Numbered from the stretch's first letter, positions 7,800 through 18,725 are shown. The stretch: 64,000 nt of DNA from UBA6244 sp041582875 (GCA_041582875.1 JBFHGX010000001.1:1-64000), one strand, 5' to 3'. Program-made: numbers and translations. Notes: generated by a model not told the origin, from the letters alone.

Positions 7800-10139
7800 C
7801 TAAAAATGAATCTTATACATGATGTTTGGGATTAAGTTTAGCTGAGTATATATTCCTACCTCATCTTTGTATTCATCGTAATACTCCTCAATAGGGGCTT
7901 GGTTATTGAAAACATTGTATAAGTCTAGGTAAATTTCGTGCCGCACACTTGGCCTGTTAATTATATAGCTTACCGTTAGATTCATTTGGTAGACATCTCC
8001 CAGTCGATTTTTGTAGGCGTTGTTAGTGTTGTAAACCGTATGTTTTTCTGCCCGAGATTTTTCCAGGTCAACAGGTAAATATCGATTTCCTCCATTAATA
8101 AAAAGTTTGGTATTCACACTCAGCTTATTGCTTTTTTCGGGTTTCCCTACAGGGAACTCCTTGCCTATTAAAAAGTTAGCCGCATAGCTGGCATTGTAAC
8201 GCGTGTTGCGCCAAACGTCATCCATCGCCTTGTATTTTGAATCGAACAAAGAGGCTGTAAGCATGATGTAGTAACCATTAAAGAAATATCGTTCAACGGT
8301 GAGTTCTAAACCGTAGTTTTTTCCTTTACCATGACTTACCAGGGCTTTATCTACATAGCCATGCGATTCATTTATCAATGAAAAAAAACTTGTATCGATA
8401 TTTTCGATGGGGACACTGTTTAGATTTTGGTAGTATGCTTCTAGGTTGATATTCCATTTTTCGTTGAGCCTGTTTTCATATCCCAAAACATAGTGGTCTG
8501 ATTTAGTTAAATCCAAATTGACGTTGGGTTGCGAAGGCAAACCCTGTTCATCGTATACAGTATGGTAGTAAGTAACAATACTTTCCACCATGCTGTGTTT
8601 ACCAAATCCAAAGCTCAAGTTTTGCGTGGGGGTAAATTGCCAATTGATGGCCAAGCGTGGTTCGATTGCTGACGCATTATTCAATAAAAATTGGGTGTAG
8701 TGTATTCCGGAAACAAGCATCAATTGTGTTGAAATACGGTATTTCCAAGAGACAAAACCTTGAATCAGCCCGGCATCCTTGTTTAAGAATATACCATTCT
8801 CCCATTGGGCAAAATCGTCTGTGAGGTAATCATTTTTCATGTTGTAAACAAAATGATCGTAATTAAACCCTGTAGTTATGGTATGATGTGCATTTATTTT
8901 CTGATTGTATGTAAGCGATCCTCTATAGGTAATCTTATTCCAATATCCTGAAGCTGATTGTTGCATAGCGCCTTCGTTCATTTGATGCTCGTTGTATTCG
9001 CTTCCATTTTTAGATGCACTTACTGAAGACGTAAGTGATGTATAGGGTGAAAAGAGATAAAAATGATTGATTCCAATCGTCCCCATATGCGACGCATATT
9101 CCTCTTGCTCCATAACTACTTCCTGTAAATCAGTCCATTCGTCATTTATGCCACTTTTTCCACCTAAACCGAAAACATTAAATGTACCTGCTTTTGCTGT
9201 CGGAAGATTAATTTTAAAAGTGAGGTCTTGGTACTTGGGAACGCCTCCAAAGTCAACAATTCCAGCATTATCCAGCAGGCCAAGCGATGAATATCGATAG
9301 TTAAAAAGATATGATCCAGAATAACCGGATTTGAAGGGGCCTTCTGCGGCCAAATCAACTCCTAGCACACCCAATCCCACGGTGTATTCAGGTTTCTCAT
9401 TATTTCCGGTTCGGAGCCTGACGTCAAAAATACCTGAAATGGCGTTGCCATATTCCGGAGCAAATGCACCAGTATAAAAATCTGAATTGGCCAACATGTT
9501 GCTGCTCAGAGCACTAATAGGACCACCTGTGGTGCCCTCATCACTAAAGTGATTGGGATTGGGAATGTCAACTCCTTCCATTCTCCATAAAATGCCTTTG
9601 GGTGAATTACCTCGGACCACAATGTCATTGTTTCCCAAAGGGTCGCTGGTGACTCCTGCAAATGCAGAAACCATTCGCGAAGGATCGTCCAGTGATCCAG
9701 CAAAACGCTGTGTTTCTTCCACCGTTACCTGTCGGGCACTGATAATTGACATTTCATTGTTTAACTGTCCCTTTTCGGATGTGGATGATATCACAACTTC
9801 GCCCAAACTGATAAGTGATTCTTGCAACTGAAGCTCCAAAAAAACTTCTTTTCCGGTACCAACCGTGATGTTAGAAATAGTTCTGCTCTCATAGCCTAGG
9901 TAGGAGAGTCGCAATGAAATACGTCCAACGGGGACATTTTCAATGGTAAAATAACCATCCTCATTGGTGGAGGCTCCCAAGGGTGGATCCGTATCCACAA
10001 TGAGTACGTTTACTCCGAATAATGGCGCTTGAGTGTCTTGATCAACGATAATCCCACGCACAGTTTGTGAATAGTGGTTGGCAATAGTGTTGAATACGAT
10101 CAAAAAAAATATGACTGCGATAAAAACGATTTTTTTCAT
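7800..10139 (-). CDS. TonB-dependent outer-membrane receptor with carboxypeptidase-regulatory-like N-domain
   Basis: About 779 residues from ATG 10139 (an in-frame upstream ATG at 10172 would put a charged extension before the signal peptide, so the inner start MKKIVFIAVIFF is preferred). After the signal peptide comes a carboxypeptidase-D-like regulatory domain (VRGIIVDQDTQAPLFGVNV, about residues 27-115), a TonB plug domain (about 125-235) and a beta-barrel ending in an aromatic residue (YKIHF), as outer-membrane barrels do. There is no SusD partner next to it, so this is a stand-alone receptor of unknown substrate. It is transcribed opposite to the surrounding sensor kinases, whose ligands might be related to what it imports. 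Confidence 0.88.
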   Translation of the reverse strand: MKKIVFIAVIFFLIVFNTIANHYSQTVRGIIVDQDTQAPLFGVNVLIVDTDPPLGASTNEDGYFTIENVPVGRISLRLSYLGYESRTISNITVGTGKEVFLELQLQESLISLGEVVISSTSEKGQLNNEMSIISARQVTVEETQRFAGSLDDPSRMVSAFAGVTSDPLGNNDIVVRGNSPKGILWRMEGVDIPNPNHFSDEGTTGGPISALSSNMLANSDFYTGAFAPEYGNAISGIFDVRLRTGNNEKPEYTVGLGVLGVDLAAEGPFKSGYSGSYLFNYRYSSLGLLDNAGIVDFGGVPKYQDLTFKINLPTAKAGTFNVFGLGGKSGINDEWTDLQEVVMEQEEYASHMGTIGINHFYLFSPYTSLTSSVSASKNGSEYNEHQMNEGAMQQSASGYWNKITYRGSLTYNQKINAHHTITTGFNYDHFVYNMKNDYLTDDFAQWENGIFLNKDAGLIQGFVSWKYRISTQLMLVSGIHYTQFLLNNASAIEPRLAINWQFTPTQNLSFGFGKHSMVESIVTYYHTVYDEQGLPSQPNVNLDLTKSDHYVLGYENRLNEKWNINLEAYYQNLNSVPIENIDTSFFSLINESHGYVDKALVSHGKGKNYGLELTVERYFFNGYYIMLTASLFDSKYKAMDDVWRNTRYNASYAANFLIGKEFPVGKPEKSNKLSVNTKLFINGGNRYLPVDLEKSRAEKHTVYNTNNAYKNRLGDVYQMNLTVSYIINRPSVRHEIYLDLYNVFNNQAPIEEYYDEYKDEVGIYTQLNLIPNIMYKIHF

Positions 10140-10422
10140 TCTTTTTTTTTGGTTGATGGAAATTCTAAACAATATTCTTCCATTTCATACTGAATATCAG
10201 TCTGTTTATGTATTAATAAAAAGTTCTAATGTTAAAAAACCGACTTCCGGATAACAGGTTTCTTTTTAGACGATTCAATGTTAAAGACAGAGGAAATGAT
10301 TTGGGGTTGTAATGAGAGTCTTTTTTTTTAATAAATGAACGCAAATAATAATATTTCCATTTTCATAATAATTGTTTAAATTGCATTCCAATATAGCCGA
10401 AAGATGTATAAAGTATACTCCT

Positions 10423-13113
10423 ATGCAAACAATGTTGTTTAATAAAGGTAGCAAACATGATTTATCGTTACTTGATCTGATTCCCATCAGCATTACGTTT
10501 TTTGATTTGGATTTAAGGGTTGTTTGGGCAAACAAAATGGCAACAGACTCAATGGGGATTGAATTAGCGAAATTGGTTGGCAAGTTTTGTCCACAGCAAG
10601 ATATTTATTGTGAGCAATCCCAATCCATGAAATTATGTGAAAAAGTACTTAGGACAGGAAGCCCGGAAAAACTGATGGTTCGAAGAGAAGATGGGCGTGT
10701 TTGGGATGAAAAATTGGAAGTAGTTGTTGATTCAAATGGATCAATAATTGGGGTGTTACGGACTTCAAATGATATTACAGAGCGATGGAGCACAGAGCAA
10801 GCGTTAGTCAAAAGCAAAGAAAAATACCGGATTTTGGCCGAAAAAACAACGGATGTTATTTGGTTAATGGATTTAAATGGAAACAGTTTCTTTGTAACTC
10901 CTTCTATCGAAAAGTTTACCGGATATACCGTTGATGAATACCTTAAACAGACCATCAATGAACGCTTTACTCCTGAATCGGCTAAAAAAGCATTGAGTGA
11001 ACTGACTAAAGAAATTGAAAGTGCACGAAAGGATCCTCAGACACTTAAGGATTATTCCTTTATGATTGATTTGGAATATGTTTGTAAAAATGGAAGTACC
11101 CGTTGGGGAGAACTCCTGTGTTCACCATATTTTAATAATGATAATCAGCTTGTAGGAATTCATGGGGTTACGCGTGATATCACCTCCCATCGTAAGATCC
11201 GAATCGCGTTAGAAGAAAGTGAGGAACGCTACCGAACCATGATTGAAAGAAGCAATGATTTGATTCAGAGCGTTGCTGCTGATGGTCGTATTTTATTTGT
11301 TAACCCAAAGTGGCAACAAGTGCTTGGCTATTCTCAAGAAGAAGTCTTGGAAATGAATTTGTTCGATATAATTCATCCTGATTGCATAGCTCATTGTCAA
11401 CCCTTGTTTAAACGGTTGTTAGAGGGGGATGATGTTACTTCAATGGAAGTAACCATGGTTGCTAAAAATGGCCAACACATTGTATTAGAGGGTAATTCAT
11501 CACCAAGGTTTTTAGACGGAAAAGTGATTGCCACTCAGGCCTTTTTCAGAGATGTTACTGAACTTAATAAAGCTCAAGAGGCTTTAAAAGACTCGGAAGA
11601 GCGTTTCAGAATGGTTTTTGAAAATGTTTTTGACGGGATTAGTATTTATGATGAGGACCCTGATCCATATAAACGCAGATTGATTGAATGTAATGAGCGA
11701 TATGCCCAAATGGCGGGTCGAAGTCGAGAGGAATTATTGGCCATCGGCATTACAAAAAATATCACCACCACCGATGATGCGGTTACCAACTCCAAACGGT
11801 TAAAATCACTGCAGAAAAACCGTGAGTTTTTTGGTAATTTTTCATGGATTCGGCCTGATGGAAAAGAAAACTATAACGAATACATTGCGGTTCCTATAAT
11901 TTGGAAAGGTAAAAACCAATCGATAAGCATCGATCGCGATATTACAGCAAGAAAAAAAGCTGAAGAAGAACTATCAAAGGCAAAGGAAAAAGCAGAAGAG
12001 AGCGATCGTCTAAAATCTGCGTTTTTAGCCAATATGAGCCATGAAATACGCACTCCTATGAATGGGATACTTGGGTTTGCCAGTTTACTTAAAGAACCAT
12101 CTCTAACTGGTGAGGATCAACGGGAATACATTCGTATAATTGAGCAAAGCGGAATTAGGATGCTCAATATTATTAACGATCTTATCGATATTTCTAAAAT
12201 AGAGGCAGGACAAATGGAAGTGACCATGTCTGAAACCATTGTAAATGATCAGGTTGATTATATTTATACTTTTTTCAAGCCTGAAGTTGAACGTAAGGGC
12301 ATGCAATTTGTTTTGCACAAGCCCCTTGCAAATGATAAAACGGTGATTTTTACAGATAGGGAAAAACTTTATGCGGTGCTAATTAATTTAGTTAAAAATG
12401 CCATTAAATATTCAGATTCAGGATCAATAAGTTTTGGATACAACTGGAAACCAGGTGTGTATGAGTTTTATGTTAAGGATACTGGCAATGGCATATCTCT
12501 AGATAAACAAAAGGCAATTTTCGATCGGTTTGTCCAAACCGAAAGTGCTATGGTCAGTGGATACGAAGGCGCTGGGTTGGGATTGGCCATTAGCAAAGCC
12601 TATGTGGAAATGCTAAATGGTAAAATTTGGGTTGAAAGCGAGCTTGGTAAAGGGGCAACATTTCGGTTTACTATTCCATACAGTGATGCTCAAAAGGAGG
12701 ACTCAAAAGCAATTATTTCTGAAGAAATTAAAATGCCTCCCACGATTAAAAAGCTCAAAATTTTATTGGCAGAAGATGACCTTACCTCTGAATTGTTTAT
12801 GACCATCACCATGAAGAAATTTACCAAAGAGTTGATTGTAGTTCGAAATGGGAATGACGCAGTTAAAACTTGTAGAGCCCGACCTGATATTGATGTTATC
12901 CTCATGGATATTAGAATGCCAGAACTAAATGGCTTGATGGCTACTCAACAGATCCGAATGTTTAATCAAGATGTGATTATCATTGCTCAAACAGCCTTTG
13001 GTTTAGATGGAGATCACGAGTTAGCTCTCGAGGCAGGATGTAACGACTATATTTCAAAGCCAATCAACAGAAAAGAGCTTTATCAATTGCTTGATCGCTA
13101 TTTCCATTTATAA
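10423..13113 (+). CDS. hybrid histidine kinase (4 PAS, HisKA, HATPase, receiver)
   Basis: About 896 residues from ATG 10423 (the frame also opens at TTG 10372, but ATG is preferred). Four PAS domains (starts SLLDLIPISITFFD, YRILAEKTTDVIWL, YRTMIERSNDLIQS, FRMVFENVFDGISI), HisKA with H540 (SHEIRTPMNG), HATPase with N-box LVKNAIKYS and G2 GAGLGL, then a C-terminal receiver with acidic pocket ED in ILLAEDD, phospho-acceptor D829 (ILMDIRMP), the conserved T in IAQTAFG and the K in YISKPI. No membrane segment. The kinase core is nearly the same as in the proteins at 5396 and 13269, pointing to duplication. Confidence 0.92.
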   Translation: MQTMLFNKGSKHDLSLLDLIPISITFFDLDLRVVWANKMATDSMGIELAKLVGKFCPQQDIYCEQSQSMKLCEKVLRTGSPEKLMVRREDGRVWDEKLEVVVDSNGSIIGVLRTSNDITERWSTEQALVKSKEKYRILAEKTTDVIWLMDLNGNSFFVTPSIEKFTGYTVDEYLKQTINERFTPESAKKALSELTKEIESARKDPQTLKDYSFMIDLEYVCKNGSTRWGELLCSPYFNNDNQLVGIHGVTRDITSHRKIRIALEESEERYRTMIERSNDLIQSVAADGRILFVNPKWQQVLGYSQEEVLEMNLFDIIHPDCIAHCQPLFKRLLEGDDVTSMEVTMVAKNGQHIVLEGNSSPRFLDGKVIATQAFFRDVTELNKAQEALKDSEERFRMVFENVFDGISIYDEDPDPYKRRLIECNERYAQMAGRSREELLAIGITKNITTTDDAVTNSKRLKSLQKNREFFGNFSWIRPDGKENYNEYIAVPIIWKGKNQSISIDRDITARKKAEEELSKAKEKAEESDRLKSAFLANMSHEIRTPMNGILGFASLLKEPSLTGEDQREYIRIIEQSGIRMLNIINDLIDISKIEAGQMEVTMSETIVNDQVDYIYTFFKPEVERKGMQFVLHKPLANDKTVIFTDREKLYAVLINLVKNAIKYSDSGSISFGYNWKPGVYEFYVKDTGNGISLDKQKAIFDRFVQTESAMVSGYEGAGLGLAISKAYVEMLNGKIWVESELGKGATFRFTIPYSDAQKEDSKAIISEEIKMPPTIKKLKILLAEDDLTSELFMTITMKKFTKELIVVRNGNDAVKTCRARPDIDVILMDIRMPELNGLMATQQIRMFNQDVIIIAQTAFGLDGDHELALEAGCNDYISKPINRKELYQLLDRYFHL

Positions 13114-13145
13114 ACCCGACTTGGTGTCTAGAGAAAACAAAGTCG

Positions 13146-13324
13146 TGAAACTGTTGCCAGTATATATAAAATATTTCGATATGAACGGATGAGCCTACTG
13201 CGTTCCAGAGGAGAAGTTGGCAAAATCGTTAATTAATTGTGTAAATAATCATCTTAATTGGATGAAATATGGTTGAAAAAGACAATTATCCGCAAGAATT
13301 ACAAAAAAATGAAACTGTTGCCAG
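13146..13324 (+). repeat. 15-base direct repeat spanning the start of the giant kinase gene
   Basis: TGAAACTGTTGCCAG occurs at 13146-13160 in the intergenic region and again at 13310-13324 inside the coding region of the next gene, 164 bases apart. It may be a trace of a local duplication. No further similarity around the two copies is obvious by eye. Confidence 0.4.
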
Positions 13325-16300
13325 AATTTCCGGTATTCTAAAAGCATTGCGAGGAATAAACAGAATCCTGGTAAAAGAAAAGGACAAACATTCTATTATT
13401 GTTCAGGTATGCGATTTGTTGTTTCAAACACGGGAATATCAAGGCGTTTGGATTGTACTTGTAGATTCGAAAGGTCATTTGCTGGATTTCGCTTCTGCAG
13501 AAAAGTCGAAGAAAGTCGATCAATTTTACGATCAGTTAAAAAACAATAAATGGCCTTCAATATTAAAAAGGTGTAAAAAAAAGCAAGGGTTTCTTGTTGT
13601 AGACAACCCATCCCAAACTTGTAAAGATTGTAGCTTAAATCAACAATATGCTAATCGATCGGCTTATGTGACTCCGTTGTTTTACGAAGGAGTTATTTAT
13701 GGGTATATTTCTGCTTCTGTACCAAGCAAATATTCATCCATTGCCATGGAACAGGAGATGTTTACTGAAATGGCTGAAGATATTGCGTCTGCTTTCTATA
13801 GAATCGACATGGAATACGATTTTGTACAGCTCTTTGAGGATGCTCCAGATGGTTTTATTTTGGTGGAGAAAAATCTGACTATAAATAATGTAAATCCTGC
13901 CTTTACACGTATAACAGACATCCCAAAGGAAGAAGTAGTGGGTAAAAAAAGTCATACGCTAGCTACGAAATTTCTGAAAGTCTCCGAGGTATTAAAGGTT
14001 TTGCCATTTATAAATAGTATGATGACAGGCAATTCAGTCTCGCAATTTGAACTGAAATATAGAAACCAACAATTGGCTATATCAACAAGCTTCAGAGGGA
14101 AATCGAAATATCATGTGGTTATTATAAAAGATATTACGGAGGTTAAAAAAACGAAACAAGCCGTTATAGAAAGCGAAATAAAATACAAGAACCTGGTTGA
14201 GACAATGCATGATAGCGTGTTTATCATTCAGGATGAAATCGTACAATATGTTAATGAAGCATTGTGTCGGGTATCAGGTTTTTCACGTGAAGAGGTGATT
14301 GGTCAAAATTTTATTAAATTTATCATGCCTGAAAAGGTGGAGCAAGCCAAACTTTACTTTAGTGAACGGTTAAGCGGTAAACCTGTTCCATACAAGTATC
14401 AATCAGTTGCTAGAAGTAAAAATGGAAAGTTACTCGATGTTGAGGTTACTACCATCTCAATCGAATACAACGATAAACCTGCTTTTCAGGTAATTGTGCG
14501 CGACATTACTGAACAAAAGGCATATGAAAAGGCACTGCTGGACAGCGAAGAAAAATTCAGGTTTTTATCGATGTCTACTTTTGAAGGAATTGTAGTTCAT
14601 GATAAAGGAAAGGTGTTGGACGTGAATGAAGCCTTTCTGAAGTTAACGGGTTATCCACGTGAAGAGGTTATTGGAGAGTTTTTACTGGATTATTTGGTTT
14701 CAGCAACTGATAAGGCCAAAGTTGTTCGTAATATGGTGAAACAATCTGCAAAGCCATACTTAGTTAAAGGCAGGCGCAAGGATGGTACTTTTTTTGTCGC
14801 TGAACTTGAGGGCAAATACGTTTATCATAATGGTGAAAAAGTGCGAATTGCTGCAGTTAGAGACGTAACCGAACGGCATCAACTGCAAAAGCAAATACAG
14901 GAGAGTGAGCGTAAACTAAAAACCCTATTGGCTAATTTGCCTGGAGTAGCATATCGTTGCAGTAATTTACCAAATTGGCCCATGGAGTTTTTAAGTGAAG
15001 GTTTCCATGAGTTAACTGGTTATCATTCGTCTGAAATCATAGAAAAGCATCGTCTGGAATATGGCGATATTATTCATCCTGAAGATAGGAGCTATGTTTG
15101 GGACCGCATTCAAGAAGCGCTGGCTATCAATGAATCTTTTGAAATAGAGTACAGGATTACAACAAAAAAAGGAAAAGTAATCTGGGTTTGGGAAAGAGGG
15201 CGGTGTGTTGATACCTCCAAAGGTAAAATTCTTGAGGGATTTATTATTGATATTTCAGAAAGTAAAATGGCTGAAATATCTATTAAGGAGAGTGAAAAAA
15301 GATTTAAACAAATTTTTGAATTGGCGCCTACCGGTATAGCCCAATCTAAATCGGATGGTTTTATTTCTGTAAATGAAAAAATATGTCAAATTTTTGGTTA
15401 CACGCGACAAGAAATGTTGTCAGGTTTAAATTTCACGAAAATTACACATCCTGAAGATATTGATAAATCAATCGATGTTACAGAATCATCTGTTAATCAT
15501 CCTGGTAAGGTTTTTACCATGGACAAACGTTATATCCGTAAGGATGGAAGTGTAATTTGGGGAAGAATTTATCTTACAGGACTTGCTGATGAGAAAGGAG
15601 AATTTAAACATCACCTCATTTCAATTCAGGATATTACGCAGCAAAAGCTGGTGGAAGATGAGATGCGCCTGTTTAAAACCATATCCGATAAGGCACTTTA
15701 TGGAAGTGGTATCATTGATATTAGTGGAAAACTTACCTATGTAAACGATTATTTTGCACAAATTCATGGTTATTCGCCCAAAGAATTGGTGGGAAAACCG
15801 CTTTCAGTTTTTCATGATACAGATCAGTTGGAGGAGGTAATTCGCATTAACGAAGAAATCTTGGCCAAAGGAAACGTGGAAACCCGCGAAGTAGGCCATA
15901 TGCGTAAAAACGGAACTCATTTTTCGATGCTAATGAGCTTTGTGCTGATCCGCGGGGAGAAAAATGAACCCAAATTTATTGCCGCTACTGCAATTGACTT
16001 AACTGATGTTAAAAATGCACAAAAAACCATAAAGCTATCTGAGTCAAAATTTAAGGCCTTGTTTAACGGAATTAGTGACGCTGTATTTGTTCATCCATTT
16101 AGTGTAGAGGGTTTTCATCGTTTTACTGAAGTGAATACCCTGGCTTGTGAGCGATATGGTTATACGCGCGACGAATTACTTGCCATTGGTCCACAGGATA
16201 TTACCATTTATGAAGATGCTACAAAACAAGGTCGCAAAGCAGCAAGACGTAAATTGGCTGATGCAAAATGGAGTGTTTTTGAAGCAACTCATGTGACCAA

Positions 16301-18692
16301 AAATGGCGAACAATTTCCAGTGGAGATCAGTTCTCGTATTTTTGAAATGGAAGGAAAACCCATTATTATGTCGTTGGTTAGGGATATTACCCAACATAAA
16401 CAGGCTGAAAATGAATTAAAGCAAAGTGTGGAAAAGTTCAGGTCGATTTTCGAAAATAAAGGAACTGCCACTGCCATTATAAATGAGGAAGGACAAATCC
16501 TTCTTGCCAACGATCAGTGTACTGTGATTTCTGGATATTCAGTAATGGAATTGCAAAGTGGTATGAGATGGGATCATTTGGCGCACAGTGATGATCTGCC
16601 CATGCTTTTTGAGCAGCAAGAATTAAGAAAAAGTAATCCGGATATAGCTAAGAAAGCCTTCGAGTCCAGGTTGGTTACAAAAGATGGGAGATTCAAAAAT
16701 GTACTTGTCAATATCGATATCATGTCAACTGATAACAGTAGAGTGATTTCGTTGATAGATATATCAGACCGGATAGAGGCGGAGTTAAAGCTTCAACAAA
16801 GCGAACGTAAATTCAGGAGCTATATTCAAAATGCTCCTTACGGGATTTTTATTGCGGATGCAAAGGGGTATTATTTGGATGTTAATCTTGAGGCAGAAAG
16901 ACTTACCGGCTATATTGCAGATGAGCTGATCGGCATGAATCTATTGGATTTAATTGCACCTGAACACAAACAAATGGCTCTTGATAACTTTAAACAATTT
17001 GTTCAATCAGGAGTGCATGAAACGATCGAAATTAAATATTTAAGAAAAGATGGTCAGGAAAAATACTGGTCGGTTTCAGCGGTAAAAATATCAGAAGAAA
17101 GGTTTTTAGGGTTCGTTACTGACGTAACAGATCGAATTGAAGATCAGTTACAGCTGCTAAGTCTTTTCAACGATCAAAAAATCATGCTTGATAACGATCC
17201 TACGCTAATCTTTTTTAAGGATACACAGAATAACATTATCCGAGTAACAGATAGTGTTGCAAAAATATCCGGAATGACCAGGGAACAAATCGAAGGCAAA
17301 CACAGTAACCTCATTTATCCCAAGATGGCTGACAAATATTGGCAAGATGATCAGGAAGTTATTCGAAGTGGTAATCCAAAAGGGAATATTATTGAACCAA
17401 TGCATACCAATGACGGAGATGTAAAATGGCTTTTAACCAATAAGATACCCTATCGAGACGAAGATGGTGAAATCGTTGGTATTATTGTTTTTTCAACAGA
17501 TATCACAAAGCTTATTCATGCTGAGGAAGAACTCCTTGAAAAAAACAAAGAGTTAACCCAGGCAAAAGAAAGAGCTGAAGAAAGTGATCGGTTGAAATCG
17601 GCTTTTTTAGCCAATATGAGTCATGAAATAAGAACGCCCATGAATGGTATTTTGGGTTTCACGAGTTTACTTGAAGAGCCTGACTTATCAGGAAATCAAC
17701 AAAAAGAATATGTGAAAATCATTCAAAAAAGTGGTCAGCGTATGCTAAATACCATCAACGATCTGGTGGATATTTCTCGTATCGAAGCCGGTCAGGTAGA
17801 AGTAAGCCTGTCGGAGTTTGATGTGAGCAATATGATTCATGAGCTGGTTGAGTTCTTTAAACCTGAATGTGAGGCTAAAAATATAACCTTGGTTAACATA
17901 TTGGACTTAAATAATCCAATTATTATTAAATCGGATTCCTACAAGTTAAACTCTATTTTGACCAACTTAATTAAAAATGCCATTAAGTTTACTGATTTGG
18001 GTTCAATAAAAATCAATTGTAATCCAATGGATAAATGGATTGAATTCAGCGTGGAGGATACAGGTGTAGGAATTCCTTACGATCGTCAACAGGCTGTTTT
18101 CGATCGTTTTGTACAAGCTGATATTGCAGATTCACGGGCATTTCAGGGGTCTGGCTTAGGCTTGAGCATTACCAAGTCTTATGTTGAAATGCTGGGGGGG
18201 TATATCCGATTGCAATCGGAAGAAGGTCAAGGCAGTGTTTTTAGTTTTACTTTACCCAATACTGTCGTCCAAGTGAAAGAAGAAAAGGTAGTTACTCAAA
18301 ATTACCTCCCCATAGATACCCAGAATAAAAAACTAAAAATACTGATTGCCGAAGATGATGAACCCTCTTTTCTTCACCTCTCTATCCTTCTTAAAAACTT
18401 TGCCTCAGAAATTCTGCGGGCCAGCGATGGGAAAGTAGCAGTGGAACTTTGTAAAGAACACCCGGATATAGACCTAATTCTCATGGATATCAAAATGCCT
18501 GTTATGGATGGCGTTACTGCTACCCGAGAAATTCGCCGTTTTAATACTCAAGTACATATCATGGCACAAACGGCTTATGCCTTGGTGGGGGAGAATCAAA
18601 ATGCCATGGCTGCAGGATGTAATGATTATATTACGAAACCCATTGATAGGGAAGAGTTGGAATCAAAGATTAAAATGTTTATTAACACCTAA
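13269..18692 (+). CDS. giant hybrid histidine kinase (GAF-like, 10 PAS, HisKA, HATPase, receiver)
   Basis: An 1807-residue soluble sensor. An N-terminal GAF-like domain (about residues 15-180, with Cys residues in KDCSLNQ) is followed by ten consecutive PAS/PAC units, each ending in a D-[IVL]-[TS] motif (KDITEV, RDITEQ, RDVTER, IDISES, QDITQQ, IDLTDV, RDITQH, IDISDR, TDVTDR, TDITKL). Then a short coiled coil, HisKA with H1452 (SHEIRTPMNG), HATPase (N-box LIKNAIKFT, G2 GSGLGL) and a receiver with D1740 (ILMDIKMP), T in MAQTAYA and K in YITKPI. No membrane helix. The frame is intact throughout despite the repeats. Ten PAS domains is far above the usual one to four. Ligands or cofactors of the PAS domains are not evident. 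Confidence 0.92.
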   Translation: MVEKDNYPQELQKNETVARISGILKALRGINRILVKEKDKHSIIVQVCDLLFQTREYQGVWIVLVDSKGHLLDFASAEKSKKVDQFYDQLKNNKWPSILKRCKKKQGFLVVDNPSQTCKDCSLNQQYANRSAYVTPLFYEGVIYGYISASVPSKYSSIAMEQEMFTEMAEDIASAFYRIDMEYDFVQLFEDAPDGFILVEKNLTINNVNPAFTRITDIPKEEVVGKKSHTLATKFLKVSEVLKVLPFINSMMTGNSVSQFELKYRNQQLAISTSFRGKSKYHVVIIKDITEVKKTKQAVIESEIKYKNLVETMHDSVFIIQDEIVQYVNEALCRVSGFSREEVIGQNFIKFIMPEKVEQAKLYFSERLSGKPVPYKYQSVARSKNGKLLDVEVTTISIEYNDKPAFQVIVRDITEQKAYEKALLDSEEKFRFLSMSTFEGIVVHDKGKVLDVNEAFLKLTGYPREEVIGEFLLDYLVSATDKAKVVRNMVKQSAKPYLVKGRRKDGTFFVAELEGKYVYHNGEKVRIAAVRDVTERHQLQKQIQESERKLKTLLANLPGVAYRCSNLPNWPMEFLSEGFHELTGYHSSEIIEKHRLEYGDIIHPEDRSYVWDRIQEALAINESFEIEYRITTKKGKVIWVWERGRCVDTSKGKILEGFIIDISESKMAEISIKESEKRFKQIFELAPTGIAQSKSDGFISVNEKICQIFGYTRQEMLSGLNFTKITHPEDIDKSIDVTESSVNHPGKVFTMDKRYIRKDGSVIWGRIYLTGLADEKGEFKHHLISIQDITQQKLVEDEMRLFKTISDKALYGSGIIDISGKLTYVNDYFAQIHGYSPKELVGKPLSVFHDTDQLEEVIRINEEILAKGNVETREVGHMRKNGTHFSMLMSFVLIRGEKNEPKFIAATAIDLTDVKNAQKTIKLSESKFKALFNGISDAVFVHPFSVEGFHRFTEVNTLACERYGYTRDELLAIGPQDITIYEDATKQGRKAARRKLADAKWSVFEATHVTKNGEQFPVEISSRIFEMEGKPIIMSLVRDITQHKQAENELKQSVEKFRSIFENKGTATAIINEEGQILLANDQCTVISGYSVMELQSGMRWDHLAHSDDLPMLFEQQELRKSNPDIAKKAFESRLVTKDGRFKNVLVNIDIMSTDNSRVISLIDISDRIEAELKLQQSERKFRSYIQNAPYGIFIADAKGYYLDVNLEAERLTGYIADELIGMNLLDLIAPEHKQMALDNFKQFVQSGVHETIEIKYLRKDGQEKYWSVSAVKISEERFLGFVTDVTDRIEDQLQLLSLFNDQKIMLDNDPTLIFFKDTQNNIIRVTDSVAKISGMTREQIEGKHSNLIYPKMADKYWQDDQEVIRSGNPKGNIIEPMHTNDGDVKWLLTNKIPYRDEDGEIVGIIVFSTDITKLIHAEEELLEKNKELTQAKERAEESDRLKSAFLANMSHEIRTPMNGILGFTSLLEEPDLSGNQQKEYVKIIQKSGQRMLNTINDLVDISRIEAGQVEVSLSEFDVSNMIHELVEFFKPECEAKNITLVNILDLNNPIIIKSDSYKLNSILTNLIKNAIKFTDLGSIKINCNPMDKWIEFSVEDTGVGIPYDRQQAVFDRFVQADIADSRAFQGSGLGLSITKSYVEMLGGYIRLQSEEGQGSVFSFTLPNTVVQVKEEKVVTQNYLPIDTQNKKLKILIAEDDEPSFLHLSILLKNFASEILRASDGKVAVELCKEHPDIDLILMDIKMPVMDGVTATREIRRFNTQVHIMAQTAYALVGENQNAMAAGCNDYITKPIDREELESKIKMFINT

Positions 18693-18725
18693 AATTCGGT
18701 ATATCTTTAATTTAATATCAAAATT

